A stretch of DNA of 64,000 nucleotides from contig NZ_VMOA01000002.1 in the NCBI RefSeq assembly GCF_020662345.1, positions 62,001 through 126,000 on the forward strand, in the 5' to 3' direction. The translations under genes were made by a program, and so were the position numbers. Below, piece by piece: positions 36,613 through 45,920 of this stretch. The DNA comes from Methylobacterium sp. W2 (lineage in GTDB: Bacteria > Pseudomonadota > Alphaproteobacteria > Rhizobiales > Beijerinckiaceae). The notes beneath the pieces are model-generated. The model ran no database searches and was not told where the DNA came from. It worked only from the letters and a program-made list of their open reading frames with translations. Within the stretch, counting starts at the first letter, position 1; each line of letters starts with the position of its first letter.

Positions 36613-36644
36613 GGTTACCATTGAGGCGTTTGTTCAAGGCGTTC

Positions 36645-36758
36645 CCTCATCCTGGGGTGCCGCGTAGCGACTTTGAGAGAGCCTTCCAGTTATCGCTTTG
36701 GTGTCTGGAGGGCTCCCTCAAAGCCCTTTGCTGCCGCAAAGGGCACCTCAGGATGAGG
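36645..36758 (+). repeat. Palindromic repeat family A, copy 1
   Basis: Begins with CCTCATCC and ends with the inverted GGATGAGG; internal complementary arms surround GTGTCTGGAG. The bases on both sides (TTCAAGGC before; GGATGATC-GCTTTGGCATGAG after) also recur beside other copies, so the unit is larger than the palindrome. Confidence 0.85.
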
Positions 36759-36841
36759 TGGTCTGATTGGATGATCGGCTTTGGCATGAGCAACCGCCGA
36801 GAAAACCGATCAAACAGATGGGGTGCTTGTCCAAGGCTTCA

Positions 36842-36955
36842 CCTCATCCTGAGGTGCCGCGCAGCGGCCTCGAAGGAGACTTCCAGGGATCGCTTTGGTG
36901 TCTGGAGAGCTCCCTCAAAGCCCTTCGCCGAGGCGAAGGGCACCTCAGGATGAGG
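36842..36955 (+). repeat. Palindromic repeat family A, copy 2
   Basis: Same ends and order as copy 1, in the same orientation and 197 bases on. It is followed at 37011 by a family B element, as copy 5 is. Confidence 0.85.
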
Positions 36956-37010
36956 ATGTCTGCTGGGATGATCGCTTTGGCATGGGCCTCCGATCAAACA
37001 GAATACTGAC

Positions 37011-37083
37011 GCAACATCAGCTCACGATCGGTTTTCGCTCGGAGCACGACAGCGCGGCGGCGAGTCTCGCCAGAGACACTTTG
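37011..37083 (+). repeat. Palindromic repeat family B, copy 1 (diverged)
   Basis: The core at 37027-37055 (ATCGGTTTTCGCTCGGAGCA and onward) matches the centre of the copies at 38677 and 46099. The outer arms have decayed. Confidence 0.65.
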
Positions 37084-37534
37084 AATACACTTTAATAACT
37101 CTTGGTCCGACCGATGCCCTGTGAGGCCGAAGCGAGCCCTTGCACGCGCTATCGCGATGCCTCGGCCAATGCCGATACGTCCCATTGTACGCCGTCGCGT
37201 CGCATGGCCCGTCGGATGACGTGACGGCGGCCAGAAGACCGCCAGCCCGAAGCGAACTCGGTGCCGGGCATGCCCCTTCCCGCGACGGCTGCGCCTCGCC
37301 AGCACCGGGCACCAGCGTTCATCTCCAGTCGATCGGAGCGGACGAAGCCTGTCGTGCCGGAAATCATCTCGACTAACCCCTTCGCGCACCGGCTCGGCTT
37401 GATTTGGCACGATCGAAGACATCAGGGTTCCATAGTTATTAGTCCGATTGTTCTTTTGATTTACCAAAATCATCACATTAAATTGAATATCAAGACTGAT
37501 GTAGATCGTTTTCATGACGTGATGGAAGAGAGCC
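37084..37534. other. Intergenic region before the epimerase gene
   Basis: 451 bases. GC-rich to 37400, then AT-rich at 37425-37510 just before the epimerase gene, where its promoter probably lies. Several overlapping short frames; none looks like a protein. Confidence 0.35.
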
Positions 37535-38626
37535 ATGAACGCAAAAATTGCTGTCACGGGAGCTGGCGGATATATTGGATCCGTCATGGTCGGAGAACTG
37601 CTTCGCAATGGGTACAGGGTCAAGGCCATTGATGCGTTCTACTTCGGAACGCCGTGCCTTTCGAAGTATGACGGCCACCCGAAGCTCGAGATCGTCAAGC
37701 AGGACATCAGGACCATCGACCACCGCGCCTATCACGACTGCGATTATGCCATCGATCTGGCCGCCTTATCGAACGATCCGTCGGGCGACCTCGACCCGGA
37801 ACTGACACGGTCCATCAACGAGAAGGGCCGTGTCAGGGCCGCGATGGCCGCCAAGCGCGCCGGCGTCCGCCGTTACCTGTTCGCCAGCTCCTGCGCGGTC
37901 TACGGCGCCGGCCAGGACATGTTCCTCGCCGAGGACACGCCGCTACGCCCGCTCACCATCTACGCGCAGACCTGCGCCAGGGCCGAGGAGGCGGTGCTCG
38001 CCTTGAATACCGGCCATTTCACCGCCACCGCCCTCCGGAACGCCACCGTCTTCGGCCTGTCGCCGCGCATGCGGTTCGACCTCGTCGTCAACCAGATGAC
38101 CTTCGACGCCCTGGATCGCGGCCGCATCACGGTCGGGGGCGATGGCTCGCAATGGCGCCCCGTGGTCCATGTGCGGGACGTCGCCGCCGCGTTCCTCGGC
38201 GCCCTGCGCGCGCCCTCCGGAGCCGTCGCCGGGGAGGCCTTCAACATCGGCTGGGACAATCGCCAGATCGTCGACATCGCGCTCGCGGTGAAGAACACCG
38301 TCTCGAAGCCGATCGAGATCGAGTTCATGCCCGGCGGACTCGACCGGCGCGACTACCATGTGAGCTTCGCCAAGGCGCGCGAAGACTTCGGCTTCAGCGC
38401 CAAGCACCGGATCGAAGACGCCGTCATCGAGATCCAGAACGCGATCGAAGCCAAGATCCTGCGCAACACGCCGGCCTGCAACACGGTCAAGTGGTACAAG
38501 ATGCTGCTCGCCGATCCGCTCCAGGGGTTGAGCCTCCCCCTCGCGGCCGAAGAGACCGTCGCCGCGAGCCCCAACGTCTTCCCCCGTCCGCAATTCGAGA
38601 ACGCCGCGGACGTGGCGCGCGCCTGA
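37535..38626 (+). CDS. NAD-dependent epimerase/dehydratase, extended SDR, with altered YxxxK
   Basis: 363 residues. The NAD-binding motif is GAGGYIG, and the family landmarks DLAALSNDP and the ASSCAVYG serine strand are present. The catalytic tyrosine is Tyr143, but the lysine four residues later is cysteine (YAQTC, Cys147), which is unusual because that lysine normally positions NAD and lowers the tyrosine pKa. The RPVVHVRDVA strand and the NIGWDN substrate-side loop are conserved. The C-terminal ~40 residues are extra. It probably acted on a nucleotide sugar of the EPS; whether it still catalyses is open. The ATG at 37535 has AGAG upstream. Confidence 0.85.
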   Translation: MNAKIAVTGAGGYIGSVMVGELLRNGYRVKAIDAFYFGTPCLSKYDGHPKLEIVKQDIRTIDHRAYHDCDYAIDLAALSNDPSGDLDPELTRSINEKGRVRAAMAAKRAGVRRYLFASSCAVYGAGQDMFLAEDTPLRPLTIYAQTCARAEEAVLALNTGHFTATALRNATVFGLSPRMRFDLVVNQMTFDALDRGRITVGGDGSQWRPVVHVRDVAAAFLGALRAPSGAVAGEAFNIGWDNRQIVDIALAVKNTVSKPIEIEFMPGGLDRRDYHVSFAKAREDFGFSAKHRIEDAVIEIQNAIEAKILRNTPACNTVKWYKMLLADPLQGLSLPLAAEETVAASPNVFPRPQFENAADVARA

Positions 38627-38676
38627 GACAGGACGCACCCGCGCGGATCCGGACCCGCGCCTCCCATCGACCGGCC

Positions 38677-38761
38677 TAAGAGTGCCTTACAAAACTCCCG
38701 CTGCGCTGTCGTGCTTGGAGCGAGAACCGACCGTGATCGGGAGTTTTGTGAGGCACTCTTA
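38677..38761 (-). repeat. Palindromic repeat family B, copy 2 (best preserved)
   Basis: Two 24-base arms (38677-38700 and 38738-38761) that are complementary at 23 of 24 positions and enclose a 37-base centre. Reverse-complemented, the whole element aligns with 46099-46179 and with the core at 37027. It sits between two same-strand genes and could also end transcription of the epimerase gene. Confidence 0.88.
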
Positions 38762-38776
38762 GCTCTTCGCTGTGTC

Positions 38777-38822
38777 GCAGGTTTTCGATCGCAGAACCGG
38801 GGGCCACTTCTGCGAAACCTGC
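38777..38822. repeat. Second imperfect hairpin next to repeat B
   Basis: GCAGGTTTTCGATCGCAGAA (38777-38796) pairs with TTCTGCGAAACCTGC (38808-38822) apart from one bulge. The hairpin ends 14 bases before the glycosyltransferase start and just before its GGAGG, so it could affect translation of that gene. Confidence 0.55.
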
Positions 38823-38836
38823 TTAGGAGGACAGCC

Positions 38837-40111
38837 ATGCGAGCCCACGACGTGTCTTCCTCGTCCCCGGTCCGACGGCCGGATGGCGGCTCCCCGCTCT
38901 CCGTCCGTCATGTCATCATCGAGAACAAGGAGGGATATCCCTCCTTCGCCAATGGTATTCATCAGAATACGCGCTCCCTCGTCACCGAGCAGACCCTGTC
39001 GGGCGAGGCGTCCCGCATCCTGTTCCTGTCGCGGGATCCGTACGGGATGACGGTGCCGGCGGGCATCCGGCTGGATCATATCCCGCTGGACGGGCGCAGG
39101 ATCCTCGGCCGCACGGTCAGCCTGTCGCGCCGCTCCCGCGAGGCTTTCCTCGACGGAGCCGACACGCGAACGATCTTTCATTTCCACGGCGCGCGCCAGC
39201 CGCTCCTGGTCTTGCTGACACGGATGCTGCGGCGGCGCGGCATCCCCTATGTCATCAGCCTCCACGCCTGCTTCTCGCATTTCTACGACCGGGCCGGCCG
39301 GCTGGTGAAACCGTCGACGGCGCTCTACGTCCGGCTGCTGGAGCGCAGCGTTCTCGAAGGCGCGCGCTTCGTCCACGTCATCACGGCGCTGGAACAGGCC
39401 GAACTCCGCCGCCTGGCGCCGAAGGCCCGGTCGGTCCTCGTGCCCCACGGGGTCTATTCGAGCGCCCTCGGCGGGCGTCCGGGATTCGTCGACAGGCCCG
39501 GCCCGGCCGAAGGCTCGCCGGTCTTCGGCTTCTGCGGCCGGCTCGCGACGTTCCACAAGGGCCTCGACCTGCTGATCGAAGGGTTCGCCCTCTACCGGCG
39601 GCAGGGCGGCGCGGGCCGCCTCGTCGTCATGGGCCCCGGCGACGAGCGCGAGGAGCTGGCGGCGATGGCCGGTCGCCTCGGGGTCGCGTCCGCCGTGACC
39701 TTCGAGGGGCCGCGCTACGGAGCCGACCGGGACGCGGTCGTCCGGGCCTGGGACTTCTTCGCCTTCCCCTCGCGCCTCGACCGCTGGCCGACGGCCGCGC
39801 TGGAAGCGCAGATCCTCGGCGTGCCGCTCCTCATCACCGCCGAGGCGGGGATGAGCGAGGCGATGGCACGCCACGGCGCCGGCCTCCTCATCGAGGACCT
39901 GACGGCCGAGGCCGTGGCCCGGTCCTTCGTCCGGGCGGCCGCCCTCGATTCCGGCGAGTGGCAGGCGATGTCCCGCGGCGCCCACCGGATGGGGTGCTCG
40001 GCCGACTGGACCGCGGTCGCGGCACGCCTGCAGGCCCTCTACCGGACCACACCGGCATCGCCGGCCCTCAGCCAACCCATGGAGACAACGGATGGCAGTC
40101 CCGTTCTATAG
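38837..40111 (+). CDS. GT4-family glycosyltransferase
   Basis: 424 residues, GT-B fold. The N-terminal Rossmann half contains a HFHGARQP loop; the C-terminal donor domain has the usual signatures (FGFCGRLATFHKGLDLLIEGF, RLVVMGPGDEREEL, and the E-x7-E-type end FPSRLDRWPTAALEAQILGVPLLIT). It would add one sugar to the lipid-linked repeat unit from a nucleotide donor on the cytoplasmic side. The ATG at 38837 follows a strong GGAGGACAGCC; an upstream in-frame ATG at 38711 lies inside repeat B and was rejected. It overlaps the following aminotransferase gene by 20 bases, so the two are translated together. Confidence 0.9.
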   Translation: MRAHDVSSSSPVRRPDGGSPLSVRHVIIENKEGYPSFANGIHQNTRSLVTEQTLSGEASRILFLSRDPYGMTVPAGIRLDHIPLDGRRILGRTVSLSRRSREAFLDGADTRTIFHFHGARQPLLVLLTRMLRRRGIPYVISLHACFSHFYDRAGRLVKPSTALYVRLLERSVLEGARFVHVITALEQAELRRLAPKARSVLVPHGVYSSALGGRPGFVDRPGPAEGSPVFGFCGRLATFHKGLDLLIEGFALYRRQGGAGRLVVMGPGDEREELAAMAGRLGVASAVTFEGPRYGADRDAVVRAWDFFAFPSRLDRWPTAALEAQILGVPLLITAEAGMSEAMARHGAGLLIEDLTAEAVARSFVRAAALDSGEWQAMSRGAHRMGCSADWTAVAARLQALYRTTPASPALSQPMETTDGSPVL

Positions 40112-41249
40112 GCATGCGCTCTCGCCGGACTACGCCGTGCGGGTGGCCTCGGTCCTGGGGAGCGCGTTCCTGACGACCGGCCCCGAGGGCGCGCGCGTCG
40201 AGGATTTGCTGCGGGACTTCTTCGCCGTGCCGCATGCCAAGCTCACCTCGAGCTGGACGCAAGGGGCGGTGGCGACCCTCCTCGCCTTGGGGATCGGCCC
40301 CGGCGACGAGGTCATCGTGCCCGCCATGACCTTCGCGGCGACGGCCAACGTGGTGCGCCTCGTCGGCGCGACGCCGGTCTTCGTGGACAGCAATCCGAAC
40401 ACGCTCCTGATCGATCTCGGCCTGGCGGCGGCGGCGGTGACGGAACGGACCCGGGCGATCATCCCCGTCCATCTCTACGGCCAGATGGTGGACATCCCGG
40501 CCTTGCGGGCGGCAATCCCGTCCGCGATCCGGATCATCGAAGACGCGGCCCATTGCTTCGAGGGCAGCCGCAACGGCCGCCGGCCGGGGCAGGACGGCGA
40601 TGCGGCGATCTTCTCCTTCTACGCCACCAAGAACGTCACCTGCGGCGAGGGCGGCGCCGTGATCACCCGCGATCCGGTCCTGGCCCAGACTCTGGTCCAG
40701 ACGGTCCTGCACGGGATGTCCGCCGGCGCGGCCCAGCGCTTCCAGGGCGGCACCTACAACCATTGGGACATCAACCGCCTCGGCACCAAGGCCAACCTGC
40801 CGGACCTGCTGGCGGTCCTGCTCGCGCCCCAGATCGACCAGGTCGAGGTCCAGTGCGCCCGGCGCGAGGCCTTGAGCCGGCGCTACGAGAGCGCGCTCGC
40901 CGGCACCCCGTTCACCTGGCCGGCCATGGAGCCGGGCGTGGTCTCGGCCCGGCACCTGTTCCCGATCCACGTGCCCGACGGGCGCCGCGACGACATGCTC
41001 CGGGCGCTGGGCGAGGCCCGCATCGGCACGACGGTGAATTACCGCAGCGTGCCAACCCTGACCCTCTACCGCGACGTGCCGGAAGCGCCGTTCCTCCCCG
41101 TCGCCCGGGAATGGGGCGAGGGCACGCTCTCGCTGCCGCTCTTCCCGGATCTGCGCATCGACGAGCAGGACGAGGTGATCGAGACCGTGCTCGCCCAGGC
41201 CGCCGCGTTCTGGCCGAAGCCCGCCCTGCGGACCGCGACCGGACGGTAA
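40092..41249 (+). CDS. DegT/DnrJ/EryC1/StrS-family sugar aminotransferase
   Basis: 385 residues, PLP-dependent, fold type I. The Schiff-base lysine lies in FSFYATKNVTCGEGG; the PLP-contacting IIEDAAHCFEG and the IVPAMTFAATANVV segment are family signatures. It transfers an amino group, usually from glutamate, to a keto-sugar nucleotide, giving an amino sugar for the polysaccharide. The keto-sugar would need a dehydratase or oxidase; the neighbouring SDR gene is a candidate partner (inference). The N-terminus is shorter than in many relatives but contains the first conserved helix. Confidence 0.92.
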   Translation: MAVPFYRHALSPDYAVRVASVLGSAFLTTGPEGARVEDLLRDFFAVPHAKLTSSWTQGAVATLLALGIGPGDEVIVPAMTFAATANVVRLVGATPVFVDSNPNTLLIDLGLAAAAVTERTRAIIPVHLYGQMVDIPALRAAIPSAIRIIEDAAHCFEGSRNGRRPGQDGDAAIFSFYATKNVTCGEGGAVITRDPVLAQTLVQTVLHGMSAGAAQRFQGGTYNHWDINRLGTKANLPDLLAVLLAPQIDQVEVQCARREALSRRYESALAGTPFTWPAMEPGVVSARHLFPIHVPDGRRDDMLRALGEARIGTTVNYRSVPTLTLYRDVPEAPFLPVAREWGEGTLSLPLFPDLRIDEQDEVIETVLAQAAAFWPKPALRTATGR

Positions 41250-41328
41250 ATAGAGGGACGATGACGGGAGCCTCGCTCCCGCATCGCCTCTGCCGAGCGC
41301 CACTTTCCTCTGTCATCCCAGATGTTTA

Positions 41329-41442
41329 CCTCATCCTGAGGCGCCGCGGAGCGGCCTCGAAGGAGGGCTCCAGTAACCGCCATGGTGTCTGGAGCTCTCC
41401 TTCGAGGCCCTTTGCTGGCGCAAATGGCACCTCAGGATGAGG
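41329..41442 (+). repeat. Palindromic repeat family A, copy 3
   Basis: CCTCATCCTGAGGCGCCGCG at the left and CACCTCAGGATGAGG at the right, with the same internal arms as copies 1 and 2. It lies between convergent genes. Confidence 0.85.
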
Positions 41443-41504
41443 TGGTCGGATGCGATGGTCCGTCGTCTTGCGACGATGCCAGATTTTTCAAGTCGATCCG
41501 ATGC

Positions 41505-41540
41505 ACGATAGCCGCCCCGTCTTAGCGGGGCGGCTATCGT
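41505..41540 (-). terminator. Perfect hairpin after the UDP-glucose dehydrogenase gene
   Basis: ACGATAGCCGCCCC and GGGGCGGCTATCGT form a perfect 14-base stem with an 8-base loop, 26-61 bases past the stop codon of the minus-strand gene. No T-run follows at once, so a role as terminator is likely but may need Rho or pausing. Confidence 0.6.
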
Positions 41541-41565
41541 TCGACTGATGGCCGGAACCGCGGGA

Positions 41566-42957
41566 CTACCCCGCGGCGACCGCGAGTTCCGGCAGGACGG
41601 CGCCCTGCGGCTGGGTCAGGTCGATCCGTGGCGCCGGGCGCTCCGCCGTGACGCTGCGCCGGCCGATGCCCACATGGCGGAAGCCCGCCTCCGCGGCTTC
41701 CGCCGCCGGGATGATGTTGCGGTAATCGACGAGGACCGGGCCGGCCATGCGCGCCCGGAGACGGGCGAGGTCGAGGGTACGGAACACGCTCCATTCCGTG
41801 ACGATCGCCACGGCATGGGCGCCCGCCACGCAGCTATAGGGATCGGTGGCGTAGGCGAGGTCCGGCATGAGCGACCTGGCCTGATCCATCCCTTGCGGAT
41901 CGTACGCCCGCACCTCGGCGCCCTCGTCCTGCAGGGCGGTGATGATCGAGGTGGCCGGCGCCTCGCGGACGTCGTCGGTATCCGCCTTGAAGGTCAGACC
42001 GAGCACCGCGATGGTCAGCCCCCGGACGGAGCCGCCGCAGGCCTTGATCAGGCGCCGCGCCATCAATCGCTTTCTCTGCTCGTTGGCGGCCGCCACCGTC
42101 TCGATGATGCGGGAGGGGACGCCGTAATCCTGCGCCGACTTGATCAGCGCCTGAATATCCTTGGGAAAGCACGATCCGCCAAAGCCGGGGCCGGGCTGGA
42201 GGAACTGCGCGCCGATCCGCCGGTCGAGGCCGATCCCGTAGGCGACGCCCGCCACATCGGCGTCCGCCCGCTCGCACAGATCGGCCATCTCGTTGACGAA
42301 CCCGATCTTCATGGCGAGGAAGGCGTTGGCGGCGTACTTCACCAGCTCGGCGGTGCGCCGGGTGGTGAAGAACAGGGGTACGGCGGCCTCCGCCAGGGGC
42401 CGGTACAGGTTGGTCATGATCGCCCGCGCCCGCTCGTCCTGGGTGCCGATGACGATCCGGTCGGGATGCTGGAAATCCGCGATGGCCGCGCCTTCGCGCA
42501 GGAATTCGGGGTTCGAGACGACGGCGAAGGCCCCCTGCGGCTGGACCGAGCGCATGATGTGCTCGACCCGGTCCCCCGTACCCACCGGGACCGTCGATTT
42601 CGTCACCACCACGGTATAGCCCTGAATCGCCCGGGCGATGTCGCGGGAACAGGCGAAGACGTGGGCGAGGTCGGCATGGCCGTCACCGCGCCGGGCGGGC
42701 GTGCCGACGGCGATGAACACCACCTCCGCGTCGCGGACCGCCGCCGCGAGGTCGGTGCCGAAGGTCAGGCGTCCGGCCGCGACGTTGTCGGCGACGAGGG
42801 CATCGAGATGCGGCTCGTAGATCGGCATCCGGCCGGCGCACAGGGCGGCGATCCGCTGAGGGTCCTTGTCCACGCAATGCACATGGTGCCCGAACTGGGC
42901 AAAGCACGCCCCGGATACGAGCCCGACATATCCGACGCCGATGACCGCCACCCGCAT
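41566..42957 (-). CDS. UDP-glucose 6-dehydrogenase family protein
   Basis: 463 residues. It oxidises UDP-glucose twice with NAD to UDP-glucuronate. The N-terminal NAD site is VIGVGYVGLVSG; catalytic Cys lies in GFGGSCFPKDIQAL; the lysine/asparagine segment is ELVKYAANAFLAMKIGFVNE; GLTFKADTDDVREAP marks the C-terminal domain. GDP-mannose dehydrogenases share these motifs, but the overall sequence is of the TuaD/Ugd type. I chose the second ATG (42957), which follows GGAGGCTGGA; the ATG at 42969 overlaps that site. UDP-glucuronate would feed the decarboxylase at 12274. A long AT-poor spacer with repeat A copy 4 separates it from the next gene. Confidence 0.92.
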   Translation of the reverse strand: MRVAVIGVGYVGLVSGACFAQFGHHVHCVDKDPQRIAALCAGRMPIYEPHLDALVADNVAAGRLTFGTDLAAAVRDAEVVFIAVGTPARRGDGHADLAHVFACSRDIARAIQGYTVVVTKSTVPVGTGDRVEHIMRSVQPQGAFAVVSNPEFLREGAAIADFQHPDRIVIGTQDERARAIMTNLYRPLAEAAVPLFFTTRRTAELVKYAANAFLAMKIGFVNEMADLCERADADVAGVAYGIGLDRRIGAQFLQPGPGFGGSCFPKDIQALIKSAQDYGVPSRIIETVAAANEQRKRLMARRLIKACGGSVRGLTIAVLGLTFKADTDDVREAPATSIITALQDEGAEVRAYDPQGMDQARSLMPDLAYATDPYSCVAGAHAVAIVTEWSVFRTLDLARLRARMAGPVLVDYRNIIPAAEAAEAGFRHVGIGRRSVTAERPAPRIDLTQPQGAVLPELAVAAG

Positions 42958-43577
42958 TCCAGCCTCCATGGATCGTTCAGATCAGCAAAGGCGGTTGCTC
43001 GTGTCGAACAGCAACCGCCGCAAGCGGCAACCTTAAAATATCATCCTGTTCTGGAGAACATCTCTTCCGAGTGGGCATAAAATAGTCCGAAATCTACCCG
43101 AACGACGCTACTTCTTCGCGTCGAACAGTCGATCCGACATTTCGTCATCCCAATTCGGTGGCCTGACAGGATCCGCGCGGGACGAGATTCAGGGCCTCGT
43201 CGAGTTGCTGTTCCAAGGCACGACCTTATCCTGAGGTGCCGCGCAGCGGCCTCGAAGGAGCCCTCCAGGGATCGCAGTGGTCTCTGGAAACTTCCTTCGA
43301 GGCCTCCGCTACGCTCCGGCACCTCAGGATGAGGTCGTCTGCTTGGATGATCTGCTTCGGCATGAGCATCCGGAGGATGGCGGAGGCCGTGGGCTCACAT
43401 TTGCCCGGCACCTGTGACCGCGATGTCGGCATCGCCCCCGCAATGTCGCCCCGTGCGGCGCAAGGGTACTATGGCGGCAGGTTGAGCGCTTTCGATCTAA
43501 CTCACAAGGTTCCTACCAATACAGTCGACGATCATGCAGTCCTTCTGGCGGCACGCATTGAATAAGGGCTGTCTGTC
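42958..43577. other. Divergent intergenic region carrying repeat A
   Basis: 620 bases between ugd-type and epimerase genes, holding both promoters and family A copy 4. The frames that cross the repeat are not proteins. Confidence 0.4.
43224..43334 (+). repeat. Palindromic repeat family A, copy 4
   Basis: Opens with CCTTATCCTGAGGTGCCGCG and closes with CACCTCAGGATGAGG; slightly shorter than the other copies. Preceded by TTCCAAGGC and followed by GGATGATCTGCTTCGGCATGAG, like copies 1, 2 and 5. Confidence 0.85.
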
Positions 43578-44564
43578 ATGAAAAAGATACTTGTGACCGG
43601 GGCCGGTGGGTTCATCGGACACCATCTCGTAAAAAGCCTCGTCAGCAAGGGCTATTGGGTCCGCGGGGCCGACATCAAGCTTCCGCAATACGAAGCCTCG
43701 GCCGCGCACGACTTCCTGCAGGTCGATCTTCGCATGCGTGACAATTGCGCCATCGCCGTCAAGGACATGGACGAGGTCTACCACCTCGCGGCCGATATGG
43801 GCGGCATCGGCTTCATCAGCGGCTCGCATGCCGAGATCACCCTCAACAACACCCTGATCAGCGCGCATATGGTCGAGGCCGTGCGCTACAGCGGCCTGGA
43901 GAAGTTCCTCTTCTCCTCCTCGGCCTGCGTCTATCCCCAGCACCTCCAGCTCTCGCCCGACGTCACCCCGCTCGCCGAGGACGTCGCCTGGCCGGCCCAG
44001 CCCGAGGAAGGCTACGGGCTCGAGAAGATCTACATGGAGAAGCTGTGCCAATACATGACCGAGGATTGGAAGATCCCGACCCGGTCGGTGCGGTTCCACA
44101 ACGTCTACGGTCCGCTCGGCACCTATGACGGCGGACGGGAGAAGGCGCCAGCCGCGATCTCGCGCAAGGTGGTGTTCTGTCCCGACGGCGGCGAGATCGA
44201 GGTCTGGGGCGACGGTCTCCAGACCCGCTCGTTCATGTATATCGACGATTGCGTCGAGGGCCTGTACCGGCTGATGGGCGCCGATTACTCCGCGCCGATC
44301 AATCTTGGCACCGACGAGATGATCAGCATCAACGACCTCGTCGACATCGCGGCGGAGATCGCGGGCAAGACGATCACCAAGCGCCATGACGTGACGAAGC
44401 CCCAGGGCGTGCGTGGGCGCAACAGCGACAACGGCCTGATCCGCAAGGTCCTCAATTGGGAACCCACGATCATGATCCGCGAGGGACTCGTGCCGACCTA
44501 CCGCTGGATCGAGGAAGAGATCGCCCAGGCCCATCCGGTCCGGCATTCCGTCGCGGCCGAGTAA
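43578..44564 (+). CDS. GDP-mannose 3,5-epimerase-like SDR
   Basis: 328 residues. Extended SDR with GAGGFIGHH for NAD, the serine strand FSSSACVYPQ and an intact YGLEK (Tyr-x-x-x-Lys). AADMGGIGFISGSHAEI and RFHNVYGPLGTYDGGREKAP are the distinctive segments of GDP-mannose 3,5-epimerase, which makes GDP-L-galactose and GDP-L-gulose from GDP-mannose. Bacterial homologues act in polysaccharide loci and may have somewhat different substrates, so the reaction is probable rather than certain. It starts a rightward run with the glycosyltransferase and polymerase genes. Confidence 0.88.
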   Translation: MKKILVTGAGGFIGHHLVKSLVSKGYWVRGADIKLPQYEASAAHDFLQVDLRMRDNCAIAVKDMDEVYHLAADMGGIGFISGSHAEITLNNTLISAHMVEAVRYSGLEKFLFSSSACVYPQHLQLSPDVTPLAEDVAWPAQPEEGYGLEKIYMEKLCQYMTEDWKIPTRSVRFHNVYGPLGTYDGGREKAPAAISRKVVFCPDGGEIEVWGDGLQTRSFMYIDDCVEGLYRLMGADYSAPINLGTDEMISINDLVDIAAEIAGKTITKRHDVTKPQGVRGRNSDNGLIRKVLNWEPTIMIREGLVPTYRWIEEEIAQAHPVRHSVAAE

Positions 44565-44712
44565 CGCCGCGCCCGACGGCGTCTCGGACGAGACGCCTGC
44601 CCCCGTGCCCGTCGCCGCATCCGCTTCCCCTTTATGGATGCGGCTGCGGCCTCGCGCCGCCACGGGACGACACCGCAGCAACAGTCACAGCACCGACCGT
44701 GAGGCGATCAGG

Positions 44713-45888
44713 ATGTCGAAGCGCGTATTGATCGTCCACAACGAGTACCAGTTCCATGGCGGCGAGGATTCCGTCGTCGCCCAGGAGATCGGCGCCCTCG
44801 AACGGGCCGGATGCGAGGTCCGGCTCTTCACCTTGAGCAACAAGTCCATCGTCACGCCGATCGATCGCCTGCGCGCGGCGTTCCAGTCGGTGAATTCGCC
44901 GAAGAACATCGGCCTCGTCCTGAAGGAGATCGCTGTCTTCCGGCCTGACGTGGTCCACGTGCACAATTACTTCCCGCTGATCTCGCCGATGGTGCATGTG
45001 GCCGTCCGCAAGACGGGAACACCGACGATCCAGACGCTGCACAATTACCGGATCATCTGCGCAAATGCGATGCTGACGCGGAACGGCGCGCCCTGCGAGG
45101 TCTGCGTCGGCGGCTCCGCCTACAATGCGGTGCTGCACCGGTGCTACCGGGATTCCCGGCTCGGATCGCTGGCGGTGGCGCGATCGATCCAGCATCACAA
45201 GCAGATCGGCACATGGGCGAACGATGTGGATCGCTTCATCGCGCTCACCGAATTCGAGCGTGGCCGGTTCATCGCGGCCGGGCTGCCCGGCGGCCGCATC
45301 GCCGTGAAGGCGAACGGGCTCGCCGATCCCGGCCCGGTCCGGCCCGGCGAACGGGAGGGATTGCTGTTCGTGGGGCGTCTCACCAGCGAGAAGGGCATCG
45401 AGACCTTGATCGCCGCCGCCAAGCTCGCCGGCCGCAGGGTCACGGTGGTCGGCACGGGGCCGCTGGCGGATCAGGTCGCCGCCTCGCCCGATCTCGACTA
45501 TCGGGGCCAGGTCACTCCCGCGCAGGTCCGCGCGGCGATGAGCGAGGCCAGGGCCCTGATCGTCCCCTCGCTCTGGTACGAGGGATTGCCGATGGTGGTG
45601 GTCGAAGCCTTCGCCATGGGCCTACCGGTGATCGCGTCGCGGATCGGCTCGCTGGCCGAGATCGTCTCGGACGAGGTGACCGGCCTGCATGCCGCCCCGG
45701 GCGACGCCGCCGACCTCGCCCGCGCCATGACGCGGATCCTGACCGATCGCGCCGCATCCGAGCGCATGAGCCGGGCGGCGCGGTCGCAATACGAATCGTG
45801 CTGGAGCGAAACCGTCACGACGAACCAGCTCCTGCAGATCTACGCCGAGGCGATGGGATCGCACCGGACGATGCAGATCGCGGTCTAG
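44713..45888 (+). CDS. GT4-family glycosyltransferase
   Basis: 391 residues, GT-B fold. The acceptor half has DVVHVHNYFPLISP and a Cys-rich loop (CEVCVGG, CYRDSR) seen in a subset of EPS glycosyltransferases. The donor half has LLFVGRLTSEKGIETLIAAA and SLWYEGLPMVVVEAFAMG, with the E-x7-E motif. The ATG at 44713 lies after GAGGCGATCAGG and gives the usual start (KRVLIVHNEYQFHGGED); a longer frame from 44605 adds 36 unlike residues. Adds a sugar to the repeat unit; linkage and donor are unknown. It is 148 bases after the epimerase gene. Confidence 0.92.
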   Translation: MSKRVLIVHNEYQFHGGEDSVVAQEIGALERAGCEVRLFTLSNKSIVTPIDRLRAAFQSVNSPKNIGLVLKEIAVFRPDVVHVHNYFPLISPMVHVAVRKTGTPTIQTLHNYRIICANAMLTRNGAPCEVCVGGSAYNAVLHRCYRDSRLGSLAVARSIQHHKQIGTWANDVDRFIALTEFERGRFIAAGLPGGRIAVKANGLADPGPVRPGEREGLLFVGRLTSEKGIETLIAAAKLAGRRVTVVGTGPLADQVAASPDLDYRGQVTPAQVRAAMSEARALIVPSLWYEGLPMVVVEAFAMGLPVIASRIGSLAEIVSDEVTGLHAAPGDAADLARAMTRILTDRAASERMSRAARSQYESCWSETVTTNQLLQIYAEAMGSHRTMQIAV

Positions 45889-45920
45889 GCGCCTGTTTGG
45901 GTTGTCGGTCCAAAGCTTTA

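Noticed and set aside
36645..36955. Two close repeats that might suggest a CRISPR array.
   Set aside because: Units are ~114 bases, internally palindromic, with conserved flanks and no regular unique spacers; further copies are scattered over 10 kb.
38711..38836. Longer start for the GT4 glycosyltransferase.
   Set aside because: It would start inside a repeat B element; the ATG at 38837 has a strong GGAGG and begins near the conserved region.
43236..43565. A 109-codon plus-strand frame upstream of the GDP-mannose epimerase-like gene.
   Set aside because: It runs through repeat A copy 4 and its translation matches frames seen over other copies of the same repeat, so it reflects the repeat and not a gene.
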